Source: Idiomarina sp. MD25a
Lineage (GTDB): Bacteria > Pseudomonadota > Gammaproteobacteria > Enterobacterales > Alteromonadaceae
DNA: 64,000 nucleotides
NCBI RefSeq assembly: GCF_001870515.1
Contig: NZ_MDGT01000003.1
Coordinates: forward strand, 1,221,011 to 1,285,010
Direction of reading: 5' to 3'
Shown: piece after piece, positions 49,287 to 58,249 of the stretch
Numbering within the stretch: the first letter of the stretch is position 1
Layout: every line of letters begins with the position of its first letter
The notes under the pieces: model-generated
The model's input: only the letters and a program-made list of their open reading frames with translations
Databases searched by the model: none
Told to the model about the DNA's origin: nothing
Program-made: the position numbers and the translations under genes

Positions 49287-49449
49287 GTAACATCCTGTTA
49301 TGTTTAACTTATCCTTAAGTTAAAATTATTATGCCATTGCAGGCTCAGATGTCACCCCTAACTACTACATTCTGACGAACAATTTACTAGTCAACCGTGT
49401 TTCGTTGAAAAAAGCTGAGTCAGGTAGTGTGGTAAGCCAAAATGACTTT

Positions 49450-50616
49450 TTAAAAAACCAGCGCGAGCATTACCAGCGAGCAACATAGCAGGAGTCCTAA
49501 CACGGATACCCACTTAGGAATAAAGCGCTTTTCAGCACTTACTTTAAGTGCCGCGAGGTTAGTAATACCGTAGTAAATAAGTACCGTCAGCGCGCTTAAG
49601 GTCCATGCGGATTCGATACCGCCGAATAGTGCAATTAAGGCCATGACACCGAATGTCACCCAAGTGGCCGCCGGTGCCGAATGACCGGATGTACTGAGTT
49701 GAGCCAAACCATGCGGTAAATCACCGCGTCGGCCCATGGCGAGCACCACGCGTGAGACGCCGAGCAACAAATTAAGTACTACGCCGCTCATGGCAACAAC
49801 GCCCGCGAGAATAATGACCCACTGCCAGGGCGATTCTGGTACAAGGTTAGCGATGTTAAAGTTGTTTTGCTCAAGCGCCGTGATCCCACCGAGGGATAAA
49901 ATACTCCAACCCACAATGACATAAAGTGCCGTTACCACCGCTAAAGTGGTGACAATAGCGCGCGGGATATTGCGTCGCGGTTCGGTGATCTCCTCGCCCA
50001 TGGTGGCAATGCGCCCATAGCCTGTAAAGGCGACGAACATCAGCGCTGCGGCATGAAAAACCGACCAAGCTGAGCGACTTTGGCTAACGTGTGCGGCGGG
50101 TTCCGTTTGCTGGATAGCAATGGTAGCGAATACCACTAAACCCAAAATACTGATAGCGACCAACAGCGTGTTCAGCCAATGGGTGCGCCGCAAACCGAGT
50201 AAAACGAACAGGGTAAAAGCGAGCAATAGGGCGACAGCCACGGCCTTGACCATTATTGCGCTGAGACCAAACTGCTGTCCTACATACCACGCAACGGCAA
50301 GCGCAGCAGTCGCTGCTGAGGCACTTTTGGCGATAATAAATAACACGCCTGCGATGATGCCACTGAGCGGATTTAAAAAATGATAACCATACTCATAGGT
50401 GCCACCGCTTACTGGGTGGGCGCTGGCTAATTGTGCTGACGAGAGACCGTTTAGTAGGGCGGTGACGGCAGCGATCAGGATCGCCCAAACTAAGTATTCG
50501 CCTGCGACGGCGGCGCTAAGCCCCACACTAACATAGGCGCCAGTGCCGAGGATAGAGCCTAAACCGATGACCAGCGCGCCGCTTAAGCCAACATTGCGTA
50601 TGAGTGTCTTCGCCAT
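49450..50616 (-). CDS. APC-family amino acid permease
   Basis: 388 residues with about 11-12 transmembrane helices. The N-terminal GLGSILGTGAYVSVGLSAAVAG and the VAFTGYGRIATMGEEITEPRRNIPRAI stretch (split: about 193-219) are hallmarks of the APC superfamily. It is slightly short for a 12-helix member. The substrate is unknown. It is divergent from the siderophore receptor. Confidence 0.88.
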   Translation of the reverse strand: MAKTLIRNVGLSGALVIGLGSILGTGAYVSVGLSAAVAGEYLVWAILIAAVTALLNGLSSAQLASAHPVSGGTYEYGYHFLNPLSGIIAGVLFIIAKSASAATAALAVAWYVGQQFGLSAIMVKAVAVALLLAFTLFVLLGLRRTHWLNTLLVAISILGLVVFATIAIQQTEPAAHVSQSRSAWSVFHAAALMFVAFTGYGRIATMGEEITEPRRNIPRAIVTTLAVVTALYVIVGWSILSLGGITALEQNNFNIANLVPESPWQWVIILAGVVAMSGVVLNLLLGVSRVVLAMGRRGDLPHGLAQLSTSGHSAPAATWVTFGVMALIALFGGIESAWTLSALTVLIYYGITNLAALKVSAEKRFIPKWVSVLGLLLCCSLVMLALVF

Positions 50617-50701
50617 TTCATGTCGGTTATTAACAAGTTTAAAAATCTAAAATTAACGTATTTAGAATAATTGAACAAACTTTTAAATTACAACCTGTAA
50701 T

Positions 50702-50720
50702 GCAAATCATTCTTATTTAT
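50702..50720. promoter_or_regulatory. Fur-box-like site before siderophore receptor
   Basis: GCAAATCATTCTTATTTAT matches the 19-base Fur consensus at about 10 positions and lies 35 bases upstream of the chosen start. It fits iron control of the receptor. Confidence 0.5.
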
Positions 50721-50754
50721 GATCCGTCGCGAACTTTTCTTGGGGGAAATAAGA

Positions 50755-52896
50755 ATGAAGTACACACCGTGTTATATTGCGCTGGCGCTCGCCGGGCTCA
50801 CTGCATTACCCGTTGTCGCACAAGACAACGGTGAACAGGCCAAACAAGATTCTGCTGATGAGCAAATTGAACGTATCAACGTACAGGGTCGCGCCCAAAC
50901 CTTGTATCGGCAAAATGAAAGCAGCGTAGCGACCCGCACTAACACGCCGATTGAAGAGATCCCACAGAGTGTTCAGGTGCTGACCGAAGAACTCATCACT
51001 GACCAAGCGGCCCGTCAGATTACCGACTTATACCGCAGTATCAGTGGCGTAAACGGTTTTAGTTACTCTGGCGTCACGTTCCGCGGATTTCGCCAAGATG
51101 AGATCTTATACGACGGTGTACGCGGTGACCCATTTAACGGATTCGCAGTACCGCAGCTGTTTAATATTGAGCAAATACAGGTGCTTAAAGGCCCAAGCGG
51201 TGCCATGTTTGGTAGCGGACAACCCGGTGGCATTATTAACTATGTTACGAAAAAACCAACCGCTACTGCACAACGCTCGATTGAACTGGCCGTGGGCAAC
51301 GACCAATATCGTCGTGGCTCAGTGCAACTCAGTGGACCGGTCACAAAGGATGCAAGCCAACGTTATCGTGCAGCGTACTATTACGATAATGAATCGCCGT
51401 TTCGTTACAACACAGAACAAACCAATAAAGTACTGGATCTAGGCTATGCCTTTGACTTAGGCGCCGCGAGTGAAGTCACGCTGCAGTTGACCGATTATCA
51501 ACAAACCTACCAAGGCGCGCGGTTACGCGGGGTACCGGTTGATAATCAAGGTAACTTTGTCACCGATAGGGCGTGGAATCACAATGAATCCAGTGACTTC
51601 CAAACCTTAGAAGCCACGGTATACCAAGCGCGCATCGATCATGACTTTTCGTTAAATTGGCGGGGTGATGTAACCGTGCGCCATTACGAAAATACGGAGC
51701 GCCAAAACTACCATGAACCGCGTGGATTGCTCGACGAAAATCTAGAGCCGGTTGATAATCCAGCCGAAGCCGTTTACAGCACACGCCAGTTCCGTAATCA
51801 GTTTCGCGAAAACGATGCCACTAGTGTTACCGCGAATTTGGTCGGTGAGCTTGAACTCGGCACTATTGAGCATACCTTGCTCATGGGGGTCGAGACCTAC
51901 ACCTCTGAGGGTGTATTTATTGGTTCAAATGCCAATCCTGGCGAGGTGCCTAATCTTGAATTGGTGAACCCTCAATACGGTCTCACGTCGGGTCCTTACT
52001 CGACCGATCTTGCGAGTGCCACGCCGAGTGAATCAGAAACCACGCGTGATGGCTTCTATATTCAAGATCAAATCACATTCAATGAAAAGCTGAACCTGTT
52101 GATCGGGTTACGTTATGACCAGTTTGAAGACACATTGGGTACTGAGACCTTTGATGATGGTGATTTAACCTATCGCGTCGGCGCAACATACCAGCTCACA
52201 GATTGGGTGCGCGCTTATGCGTTGTATGGCACGGGCTTTTTACCACAGTCGGCTAGTCAGCAAGACCCCGAAGTGGGTGGTCCGTTTGAACCCGAGCAAT
52301 CGGATATCGTTGAGATCGGTGCGCGTTGGACGTTTATGAATGACGCTATCCGCGTGAATACCGCCGTGTATGAGATTAATCGCGAGAATATCTTACAAGC
52401 GACCGACGAGGTGACCGAAGATGGCCGTACAGTGCTGGGTAATGTAGGGCGAGTTCAAAGCCGCGGTTTTGAAATTGATGTGTTAGGTGACCTGACGGAT
52501 AAGTGGGTAGTAAATGCGAATTATGCCTATAACGACGCGCGGGTTGCTGAGGCTTCACCGAATGACAGTATCACTAACTCGGTGGGGGATCGTTTTGTGA
52601 ACGCGCCGATGCATCAGCTGGGTCTTTGGACACGGTATGACTTACCCATGATTGATTCAGCTATCAGTGGCGGTATGGACTACGTGAGTGAACAGATAAG
52701 CTTTTCGGGTCAACGGGTGAAGCCTTATACGGTTTTCGATATCAGCTGGCAGACCGAATTTGATGCATGGTTAGTGCAGGTCAATATTAAAAACCTGTTT
52801 GATAAAGAGTACGCATCCAGCGGTTTCTTGAGCCGCACGGGCCACTTCCCGGGTGAGCCACGTCGCATTTATGCGAGCGTTAAATACCGCTTTTAA
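50755..52896 (+). CDS. TonB-dependent siderophore receptor
   Basis: 713 residues from the Met before KYTPCYIALA, preceded by a GGGGGA site; a frame from 50719 is less likely. A signal peptide ends near VVAQ, then comes the TonB-box region, a plug domain with VLKGPSGAMFGSGQPGGIIN and a 22-strand barrel ending in Phe. It belongs to the FhuA/FpvA-like TIGR01783 group, which takes up ferric hydroxamate-type siderophores. The specific ligand is unknown. A PepSY membrane protein follows after 9 bases. Confidence 0.92.
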   Translation: MKYTPCYIALALAGLTALPVVAQDNGEQAKQDSADEQIERINVQGRAQTLYRQNESSVATRTNTPIEEIPQSVQVLTEELITDQAARQITDLYRSISGVNGFSYSGVTFRGFRQDEILYDGVRGDPFNGFAVPQLFNIEQIQVLKGPSGAMFGSGQPGGIINYVTKKPTATAQRSIELAVGNDQYRRGSVQLSGPVTKDASQRYRAAYYYDNESPFRYNTEQTNKVLDLGYAFDLGAASEVTLQLTDYQQTYQGARLRGVPVDNQGNFVTDRAWNHNESSDFQTLEATVYQARIDHDFSLNWRGDVTVRHYENTERQNYHEPRGLLDENLEPVDNPAEAVYSTRQFRNQFRENDATSVTANLVGELELGTIEHTLLMGVETYTSEGVFIGSNANPGEVPNLELVNPQYGLTSGPYSTDLASATPSESETTRDGFYIQDQITFNEKLNLLIGLRYDQFEDTLGTETFDDGDLTYRVGATYQLTDWVRAYALYGTGFLPQSASQQDPEVGGPFEPEQSDIVEIGARWTFMNDAIRVNTAVYEINRENILQATDEVTEDGRTVLGNVGRVQSRGFEIDVLGDLTDKWVVNANYAYNDARVAEASPNDSITNSVGDRFVNAPMHQLGLWTRYDLPMIDSAISGGMDYVSEQISFSGQRVKPYTVFDISWQTEFDAWLVQVNIKNLFDKEYASSGFLSRTGHFPGEPRRIYASVKYRF

Positions 52897-52905
52897 TGGA
52901 TCGCT

Positions 52906-54159
52906 ATGATGACGAATCGTCAATGGTTTGCGTTACATTCATGGGCCGGCTTTGCTTTTGCCGGCCTTCTGCTGCTGATTACCGCAACGGGTGTGCTCGC
53001 GACGCTGAGTTATGAAATTCAGTATGTTAGTGATGCCAAGTACCGCGCGCTGACCGAGCGTGAGGGTACAGTTGCTTGGGCGGAACTGGAGTCTAACCTT
53101 GCAGGCGCGTATCCCGACAGTCATCTACTCGGCGCGCAGGTGCATCAGCAAGGCTATTTAGCGGGTGAAGCACGGTTGATGACGCCACAGGGCTTTCGGT
53201 TTGTGTTCTTTGATCCGGCCTCGGGCGAGATACTCGGCGAGGGTGAGTGGGGACAGTTATCGCGTTATTTGCGTGATATTCATATGTATTTATCAATGGG
53301 TACCCTCGGTAAGTACATTGTCACTTCCACCAGTATTTTGCTCCTGCTGTCACTGATATCCAGCTTTTATGTGTACCGAAAATGGTGGCGCGGCTTTCTT
53401 TCTGCACCTAAAGGGCTCGCGTGGAAAAAACGCACCGATTGGTCGGGATGGCATAAATGGCTCGGGTTATGGGCGTGGTGGCTTACTGCGGTTATGGCGG
53501 TAACGGGCGCTTGGTATTTGGCTGAACGTATTATGTATGATGTTGATATCGATCATTATCCCGCTGCGCCAACGATAACCCACGACGACGTGCAGACCGC
53601 GCAATCGGCTCGCTCGTTGACTGAATTGGTTAGTGCGGCGCAGCAGGCGCGTCCCGATATGGATATTACCGGGTTCTTCTATCCTCATCGACATCATCAA
53701 GTGATGGGCTTTGTTGGTCAAAATGGCGCGACGCTGGTGCGCGATAGAGCGAACCGTGTGTACCTTGACCCGGTTACGGCTGAGGTGGTGAGTACCCAGT
53801 ATGCCTCTGAATTAGCGATTGTGGCTCGTATTGCTGATACCGCCGATCCTTTGCATTTTGGTAACTTCGCTACAGGCTCAGTGAGCGGGTGGTTGGTCAA
53901 AGTGATTTACGCTGTTTTTGGACTCATGTTGACGGGCTTAGTGATTGGCGGCATGCGAATGCATTATCTTCGCACGCAACGGCGCGATCCGCATTTGGCA
54001 AAATGGTTAGGGATAACCGGTAGTATCTCTATCGCACTGAGTATTGCGGCATTGATTTACACCAGCGTGGTGTTTAGCGCGTATGGTAATGATTCTACAT
54101 CGATATCACCGCGGTTGGGTGATATCGCAGGCAGCACTAAGGAAAGCGGATCGGGTTAG
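52906..54159 (+). CDS. PepSY-associated membrane protein, likely siderophore-linked reductase
   Basis: 417 residues with four main transmembrane helices (about 12-32, 140-162, 193-213, 330-395 as a pair). PepSY_TM proteins of the FoxB/FsrB type reduce iron from siderophores and are often encoded next to their receptor. Several His residues in or near the helices (such as LHSWAG at residue 9 and HKWLGLW at 184) fit haem ligation. The role is inferred from position. A terminator overlaps its 3' end. Confidence 0.87.
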   Translation: MMTNRQWFALHSWAGFAFAGLLLLITATGVLATLSYEIQYVSDAKYRALTEREGTVAWAELESNLAGAYPDSHLLGAQVHQQGYLAGEARLMTPQGFRFVFFDPASGEILGEGEWGQLSRYLRDIHMYLSMGTLGKYIVTSTSILLLLSLISSFYVYRKWWRGFLSAPKGLAWKKRTDWSGWHKWLGLWAWWLTAVMAVTGAWYLAERIMYDVDIDHYPAAPTITHDDVQTAQSARSLTELVSAAQQARPDMDITGFFYPHRHHQVMGFVGQNGATLVRDRANRVYLDPVTAEVVSTQYASELAIVARIADTADPLHFGNFATGSVSGWLVKVIYAVFGLMLTGLVIGGMRMHYLRTQRRDPHLAKWLGITGSISIALSIAALIYTSVVFSAYGNDSTSISPRLGDIAGSTKESGSG

Positions 54160-54186
54160 GGCAGATGCGTTAACCCGACGTTTTTT
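54151..54186 (+). terminator. Terminator at end of PepSY gene
   Basis: TCGGGTTA (54151-54158) and TAACCCGA (54171-54178) form an 8-base stem with a 12-base loop, followed by CG and six T. The left arm includes the stop codon. Confidence 0.7.
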
Positions 54187-54604
54187 CGTTGACGGCATCA
54201 CGCTTGAAGCCTGCCACAAGGATAAGTAAAACACCGGCTGCGATCACATACCAGCCCCATTGCAGCTCAATGGTATTGAGGATCGTATCAATTGAGCCCT
54301 CAAACTCGTAGTTAACCGATTCGGTTCTAATGCTTGCTTTCATATCGCGCACTTGCAGGTACATATCGATAAAACTGTAGCCTGCAAACACTAAGCTCAT
54401 AGCACCTGCTGCTACAAGTCCCTTGCTGTTGCGGGCAAAGGCAAAGTACATGGCAAACACCGACGCTGAGAGGACGATGATGCGATCAAACCGACCGTTT
54501 TGAAAGTACGTAATATCGTCGATAGTTGGCATGCTGAATACAGGTAAAAACATACCCACAAATAAAAGTGCCGCACCGAGCATACCCATTATTCGTTTGT
54601 CCAC
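54170..54604 (-). CDS. Hypothetical membrane protein
   Basis: 144 residues with four hydrophobic segments (about 5-27, 40-57, 60-82, 115-135). I do not recognise the family. An ESVNYEFEGSIDT loop between helices three and four may face the periplasm. It is convergent with the PepSY gene. Confidence 0.6.
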   Translation of the reverse strand: MDKRIMGMLGAALLFVGMFLPVFSMPTIDDITYFQNGRFDRIIVLSASVFAMYFAFARNSKGLVAAGAMSLVFAGYSFIDMYLQVRDMKASIRTESVNYEFEGSIDTILNTIELQWGWYVIAAGVLLILVAGFKRDAVNEKTSG

Positions 54605-54695
54605 GACTCAAATCCTTGTGTTAACTCTTTACTATTAAGCTGAGAAGTTTAAAAAGACTAACACAAAGAGCCGCTTTGATCTTGCAAACATCAGT

Positions 54696-54715
54696 GCGTG
54701 CGCCGCAGCGCACGC
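54696..54715. repeat. REP-like palindrome variant
   Basis: GCGTGCGC-CGCA-GCGCACGC, an 8-base stem with a 4-base loop. It resembles the cluster near 30 kb in GCGC core and loop size but differs in flanks. Confidence 0.55.
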
Positions 54716-54723
54716 TCTACGTA

Positions 54724-55467
54724 TCATGCAGCCCGTGCTTGATGGGTCATTTTAACGAGTTGCTGGCGCACTTGTTGGCCATTAGCCGCAATCGCTTCAA
54801 ACGGTATGAAAAAGGAGCGCTCATCGTAACTGAGGTGAAAGCCGTCTGGGTAGACACTGCGCATAGTGACACTGCCCGCTTCGAACGTTCTGTCTTTCTC
54901 ATGAGCGTGTTGGTTTAACTGTTGCTGCAAGATAAGTGCACAGGCATCGGCATGATCCTCATTCATGTGTGTGATCATGCCAAGTGCCGCTTTATGATCC
55001 CACTCGGGCGCGGATACTAACCACTCGTTCGGCTCCAGCCAAAATATCTCGCCAAAGCCGCCAATAAAGCGAATATGCTCTACGTTGAGTTGCCAAAATT
55101 TAAAATCATGTGCTTTTTTGTAGCCTTCGGCACTTGGAAAGCGTTGGTAGTAGCGTTCGGCCAAGTCATTGTTGTCAATCACTTGGGCATGACCACTGAG
55201 CGTGAGTCGCCCTTGGGTATTTTGATCACCTTTATCGGTGCTGTCGTAAAGTGTGACGCTCAACCGATTGTCTTGATTAAGGTTGCGCGCATGTTGGGCA
55301 ATATCAGAGACATAAAACACGATATGCCCCTCATCGGTCAGCATCACCGGCGATACTGAGCCAAACGGCATGCCACCGAGTTTCTTTGATAAAGTCGACA
55401 ACACAGCGGTGCTATTGCGTTGTGCAAGCGCCCTTGCTTGCTGCGCGGCTTGTTGACGTTCGTTCAT
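54724..55467 (-). CDS. hugZ: HugZ-like haem utilisation protein
   Basis: 247 residues. The N-terminal flavin-reductase-like split barrel (STLSKKLGGMPFGSVSPVML, about 25-150) of the PNPOx fold is followed by a DUF2470 domain with HMNEDHADA. HugZ/HutZ family proteins bind or degrade haem. It lies at the end of the hmuTUV cluster, 23 bases after hmuV. Confidence 0.87.
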   Translation of the reverse strand: MNERQQAAQQARALAQRNSTAVLSTLSKKLGGMPFGSVSPVMLTDEGHIVFYVSDIAQHARNLNQDNRLSVTLYDSTDKGDQNTQGRLTLSGHAQVIDNNDLAERYYQRFPSAEGYKKAHDFKFWQLNVEHIRFIGGFGEIFWLEPNEWLVSAPEWDHKAALGMITHMNEDHADACALILQQQLNQHAHEKDRTFEAGSVTMRSVYPDGFHLSYDERSFFIPFEAIAANGQQVRQQLVKMTHQARAA

Positions 55468-55490
55468 TTTTAACCTCTTAAAGTTCGTTG

Positions 55491-56270
55491 TTATAGGTGT
55501 CTGGGTTCGGTAAAAATCATGGGTTTGCGAATACTCGGGTGCTCACTGATGTAGACCGGACTGCGATAAGTTTGTTCAAGTATTTCGGTACGAAACACCG
55601 CCTCGGGTTTGGCAAAATGCTTAAGTTCGCCGTCGGCGAGCAGCAAAATATTGTCCGCATAGAGCGAAGCTAAGTTCAGATCGTGCATCACTGCGACAAC
55701 TAAATTACCTTGCTGAGTAAAACGACGCAGTTCTGCGAGCACGGAATGTTGGTGATAGACATCAAGCGCAGAAGTCGGCTCATCGAGCAGCAGCATTTGC
55801 TCTCCGGGCACCGTGACATCGAGCTGACACAAGCAACGCGCGATATGTGCTCGTTGCTGCTCACCGCCAGACAAGGTATCCATGGTGCGCTCGGCAAACT
55901 TTGCGGCATCCAGCCGTTCGAGCCAGTTCAGTGCGCGTTGGTGCGCTGCATAATCAGGCTCATGAGACCAAAATCGCCCCATACCGACCAGCTCTGCTAC
56001 GGTGAGGCCAAACGGCGCACTGAGTTTTTGCTCCATCACCGCGCGAACGGGTGCTAATTGGGCCGGTATCCAGCTTGTGAGTTCGCGGCCGTTGAGCTGA
56101 ATACTGCCGTGGTAATCGAGTTCGCCTGCCAAAGTATTGAGTAGGGTGGATTTACCTGCGCCATTTTCACCAATCACAGCAACAAATTCGCCGGCTTCAA
56201 GGGATAGGTCGAACGCGCCCAATAATCGTTTATGACCATAGTTAACATGAGTGGTTTTAATATCCAGCAT
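55491..56270 (-). CDS. hmuV: Haem ABC transporter, ATPase subunit HmuV
   Basis: 259 residues. Walker A GENGAGKST near 36, LSGGEQQRAHIARCLCQ (signature), and Walker B LLLDEPTSALD. The first part HKRLLGAFDLSLEAGE is typical of FepC/HmuV proteins. It overlaps hmuU by 14 bases. Confidence 0.95.
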   Translation of the reverse strand: MLDIKTTHVNYGHKRLLGAFDLSLEAGEFVAVIGENGAGKSTLLNTLAGELDYHGSIQLNGRELTSWIPAQLAPVRAVMEQKLSAPFGLTVAELVGMGRFWSHEPDYAAHQRALNWLERLDAAKFAERTMDTLSGGEQQRAHIARCLCQLDVTVPGEQMLLLDEPTSALDVYHQHSVLAELRRFTQQGNLVVAVMHDLNLASLYADNILLLADGELKHFAKPEAVFRTEILEQTYRSPVYISEHPSIRKPMIFTEPRHL

Positions 56271-57285
56271 GAAGCCTCCGTTTTTGTTGGATGAGCAGAT
56301 AGATGAAGAAAGGAGCGCCCACTGCGGCGGTGATTATCCCGATGGGTAATTCAGCTGGCGCAACGATGGTTTTAGCGATCCAGTCGGTGAGTACCAAAAC
56401 TGCGGCACCAAACAACATGGATACAGGCATCAGCCAACGAATATTAGCGCCCACCAGCATGCGAGCAATGTGGGGTATAATTAAACCGACAAAGCCGATC
56501 ATACCGGTTAATGCGACTGCGCCGCCCACGCCTAATGCCACCCAAATAATTAATTGCCGCTTAAGTGACACGGTGTTTACTCCTAAGTAACGTGCTTGGC
56601 GCTCACCTAACAGTAGGGTATTAATGGGCTTGCGCAACATAAATAGTGCGATTGAGCTGACACCCATGAGCACCACGCCTAAGGGCAACTGCTGCCAACT
56701 GGCACCCGCGAGTGAACCCATTTGCCAAAAACTCATCAGTCGCAGTGCATCGTCATCAGCGTAATAACTTAATAAGCCGAGTAAGGAGCCGGCTAGCGCG
56801 TTAATTGCCACACCGGCAAGTAGCAAGGTGGCGACATCGACGCCTGTTTTACCGCCTGCCAAGCGATAGACAACAAAGGTGGTGAGTAGGGCGCCTAGAA
56901 AGGCGGCTAACGAGACCCAAACACTGCCTTGTAAACCGACTTGTTCACCCAATGCGATCACTGCGAGGGCAAATACTGCGGCGCCGCCAGAGATACCGAT
57001 GAGGCCCGGATCAGCCAGTGGATTGCGACACAAGGTTTGCATGGCTGTGCCGCTTTGTGCCAGTACGGCGCCCACCAAGAGTCCTAAAACCAAACGCGGT
57101 AAACGTAATTGTGTGACGACAGTTTGTTCGAGTTCACTCATGGGCGTGCCGAAGCCGGGCAACCACATCAGCGGTAGCCGCCAATCACTCAGCACCGGGC
57201 CGCTCGATAACAGCAGCCAACTACTTGCCAGGATCCCGAGGGTGCCGGCAATTAGCCAGCGGCGTCGCTCAAAGGTCATTAACAT
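56257..57285 (-). CDS. hmuU: Haem ABC transporter, permease HmuU
   Basis: 342 residues with about ten helices of the FecCD/BtuC family. RLPRLVLGLLVGAVLAQSGTAMQ and NPLADPGLIGISGGAAVFA are conserved, with the coupling loop near 255-275 and GFVGLIIPHIARM after it. It overlaps hmuT by 17 bases. The Met at 57279 is an alternative start. Confidence 0.95.
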   Translation of the reverse strand: MLMTFERRRWLIAGTLGILASSWLLLSSGPVLSDWRLPLMWLPGFGTPMSELEQTVVTQLRLPRLVLGLLVGAVLAQSGTAMQTLCRNPLADPGLIGISGGAAVFALAVIALGEQVGLQGSVWVSLAAFLGALLTTFVVYRLAGGKTGVDVATLLLAGVAINALAGSLLGLLSYYADDDALRLMSFWQMGSLAGASWQQLPLGVVLMGVSSIALFMLRKPINTLLLGERQARYLGVNTVSLKRQLIIWVALGVGGAVALTGMIGFVGLIIPHIARMLVGANIRWLMPVSMLFGAAVLVLTDWIAKTIVAPAELPIGIITAAVGAPFFIYLLIQQKRRLHAGY

Positions 57286-58111
57286 ACGCTAAAAGCGCCT
57301 CATGTGCTTCGGCAATGCGGGTGGTCATTCCCAGTGCGAGTAACGAGTCCATCACTAATAGCTGGCAGGATTGCCCCGCGTTTAATAACTGTAAGGTTGC
57401 GTTTTGGCAGAATTGCTCACGTCCTCCTGCCGCATCGACCACGTGCGAGGGGGCGACGATAAAGTCAGGTTGGTTTACCAATAGATGCTCGCGCGACACG
57501 GTTTTGAAGCCTTTGTGGTCTACCACATTGGTAATGTCCGACTGGCTGAATAGTAAATCGGGAACGCTGTCGTGACCCGCTGCGACGACACCGCGCTCGG
57601 ATACTTGCAAGACAAAAAGGCCACTGAGTGGTTGCGCACGCGAAACGGGATGAAACTTGTCTTCAATGCTGTTAATTACGGGCTCAGCGCGATCCGGTGT
57701 ACCGAGTTGGTCGGCGACTTGGTGAATGAGTGTATACAGTTCAGATAGCGTTGTGGGCTTATCGAATTCTGTAACAGGTACACCGGCCGTTTCGATTTGT
57801 GCTAATGCGCGTTTACTGCCAGCGCCTTCGAGTACCCATACTTGCTTCGGATTAAAGCTGAGCACGCCCTCGGCGGACAGGTTGCGGTAATAACCAACTT
57901 TAGGGAGCGTATGCACGGCACTCGGCGAGGTGCTTGAGGTATCCACGCCAATCACTTTGTCGCCACCCCCGACGGCAAATACGATGTCGGTTAACGTGCC
58001 ACCTGCGGTAATTATTCCTCCTTGAGGTGAGTTTTGCGCGTGAGTGAGCAAGGGCAGGGATGCTGCCAATATAAGCAACGAGTGTTTCAATATTCTGTAA
58101 AACCGCGTCAT
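57269..58111 (-). CDS. hmuT: Haem-binding periplasmic protein HmuT
   Basis: 280 residues. A signal peptide ends near LLTHAQ. The mature protein has the two lobes of the class III solute-binding family (TroA-like), with GVDTSSTSP and VLEGAGSKRALAQIE. It delivers haem to HmuUV. A conserved Tyr near 74 (KVGYYRNLSAEGVLSF) may contact haem, as in ShuT. Confidence 0.93.
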   Translation of the reverse strand: MTRFYRILKHSLLILAASLPLLTHAQNSPQGGIITAGGTLTDIVFAVGGGDKVIGVDTSSTSPSAVHTLPKVGYYRNLSAEGVLSFNPKQVWVLEGAGSKRALAQIETAGVPVTEFDKPTTLSELYTLIHQVADQLGTPDRAEPVINSIEDKFHPVSRAQPLSGLFVLQVSERGVVAAGHDSVPDLLFSQSDITNVVDHKGFKTVSREHLLVNQPDFIVAPSHVVDAAGGREQFCQNATLQLLNAGQSCQLLVMDSLLALGMTTRIAEAHEALLAYVNDL

Positions 58112-58169
58112 AGGAGCCTCTTATCGTTCTGATTTGCGATTGCGTAAAATAAAATAGTAAGTTTTAGTT

Positions 58170-58188
58170 GCAAATGCAAATAGTTTTC
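58170..58188. promoter_or_regulatory. Fur-box-like site in the haem intergenic region
   Basis: GCAAATGCAAATAGTTTTC matches the 19-base Fur consensus at about 12 positions. It sits between divergent hmuT and the haem receptor and could control both. Confidence 0.5.
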
Positions 58189-58249
58189 GTTTAGATCTAA
58201 TGCGTTTTCACGATGCCTGTTTTGTCATTCAAAGAAATTGGAGAAGCTT

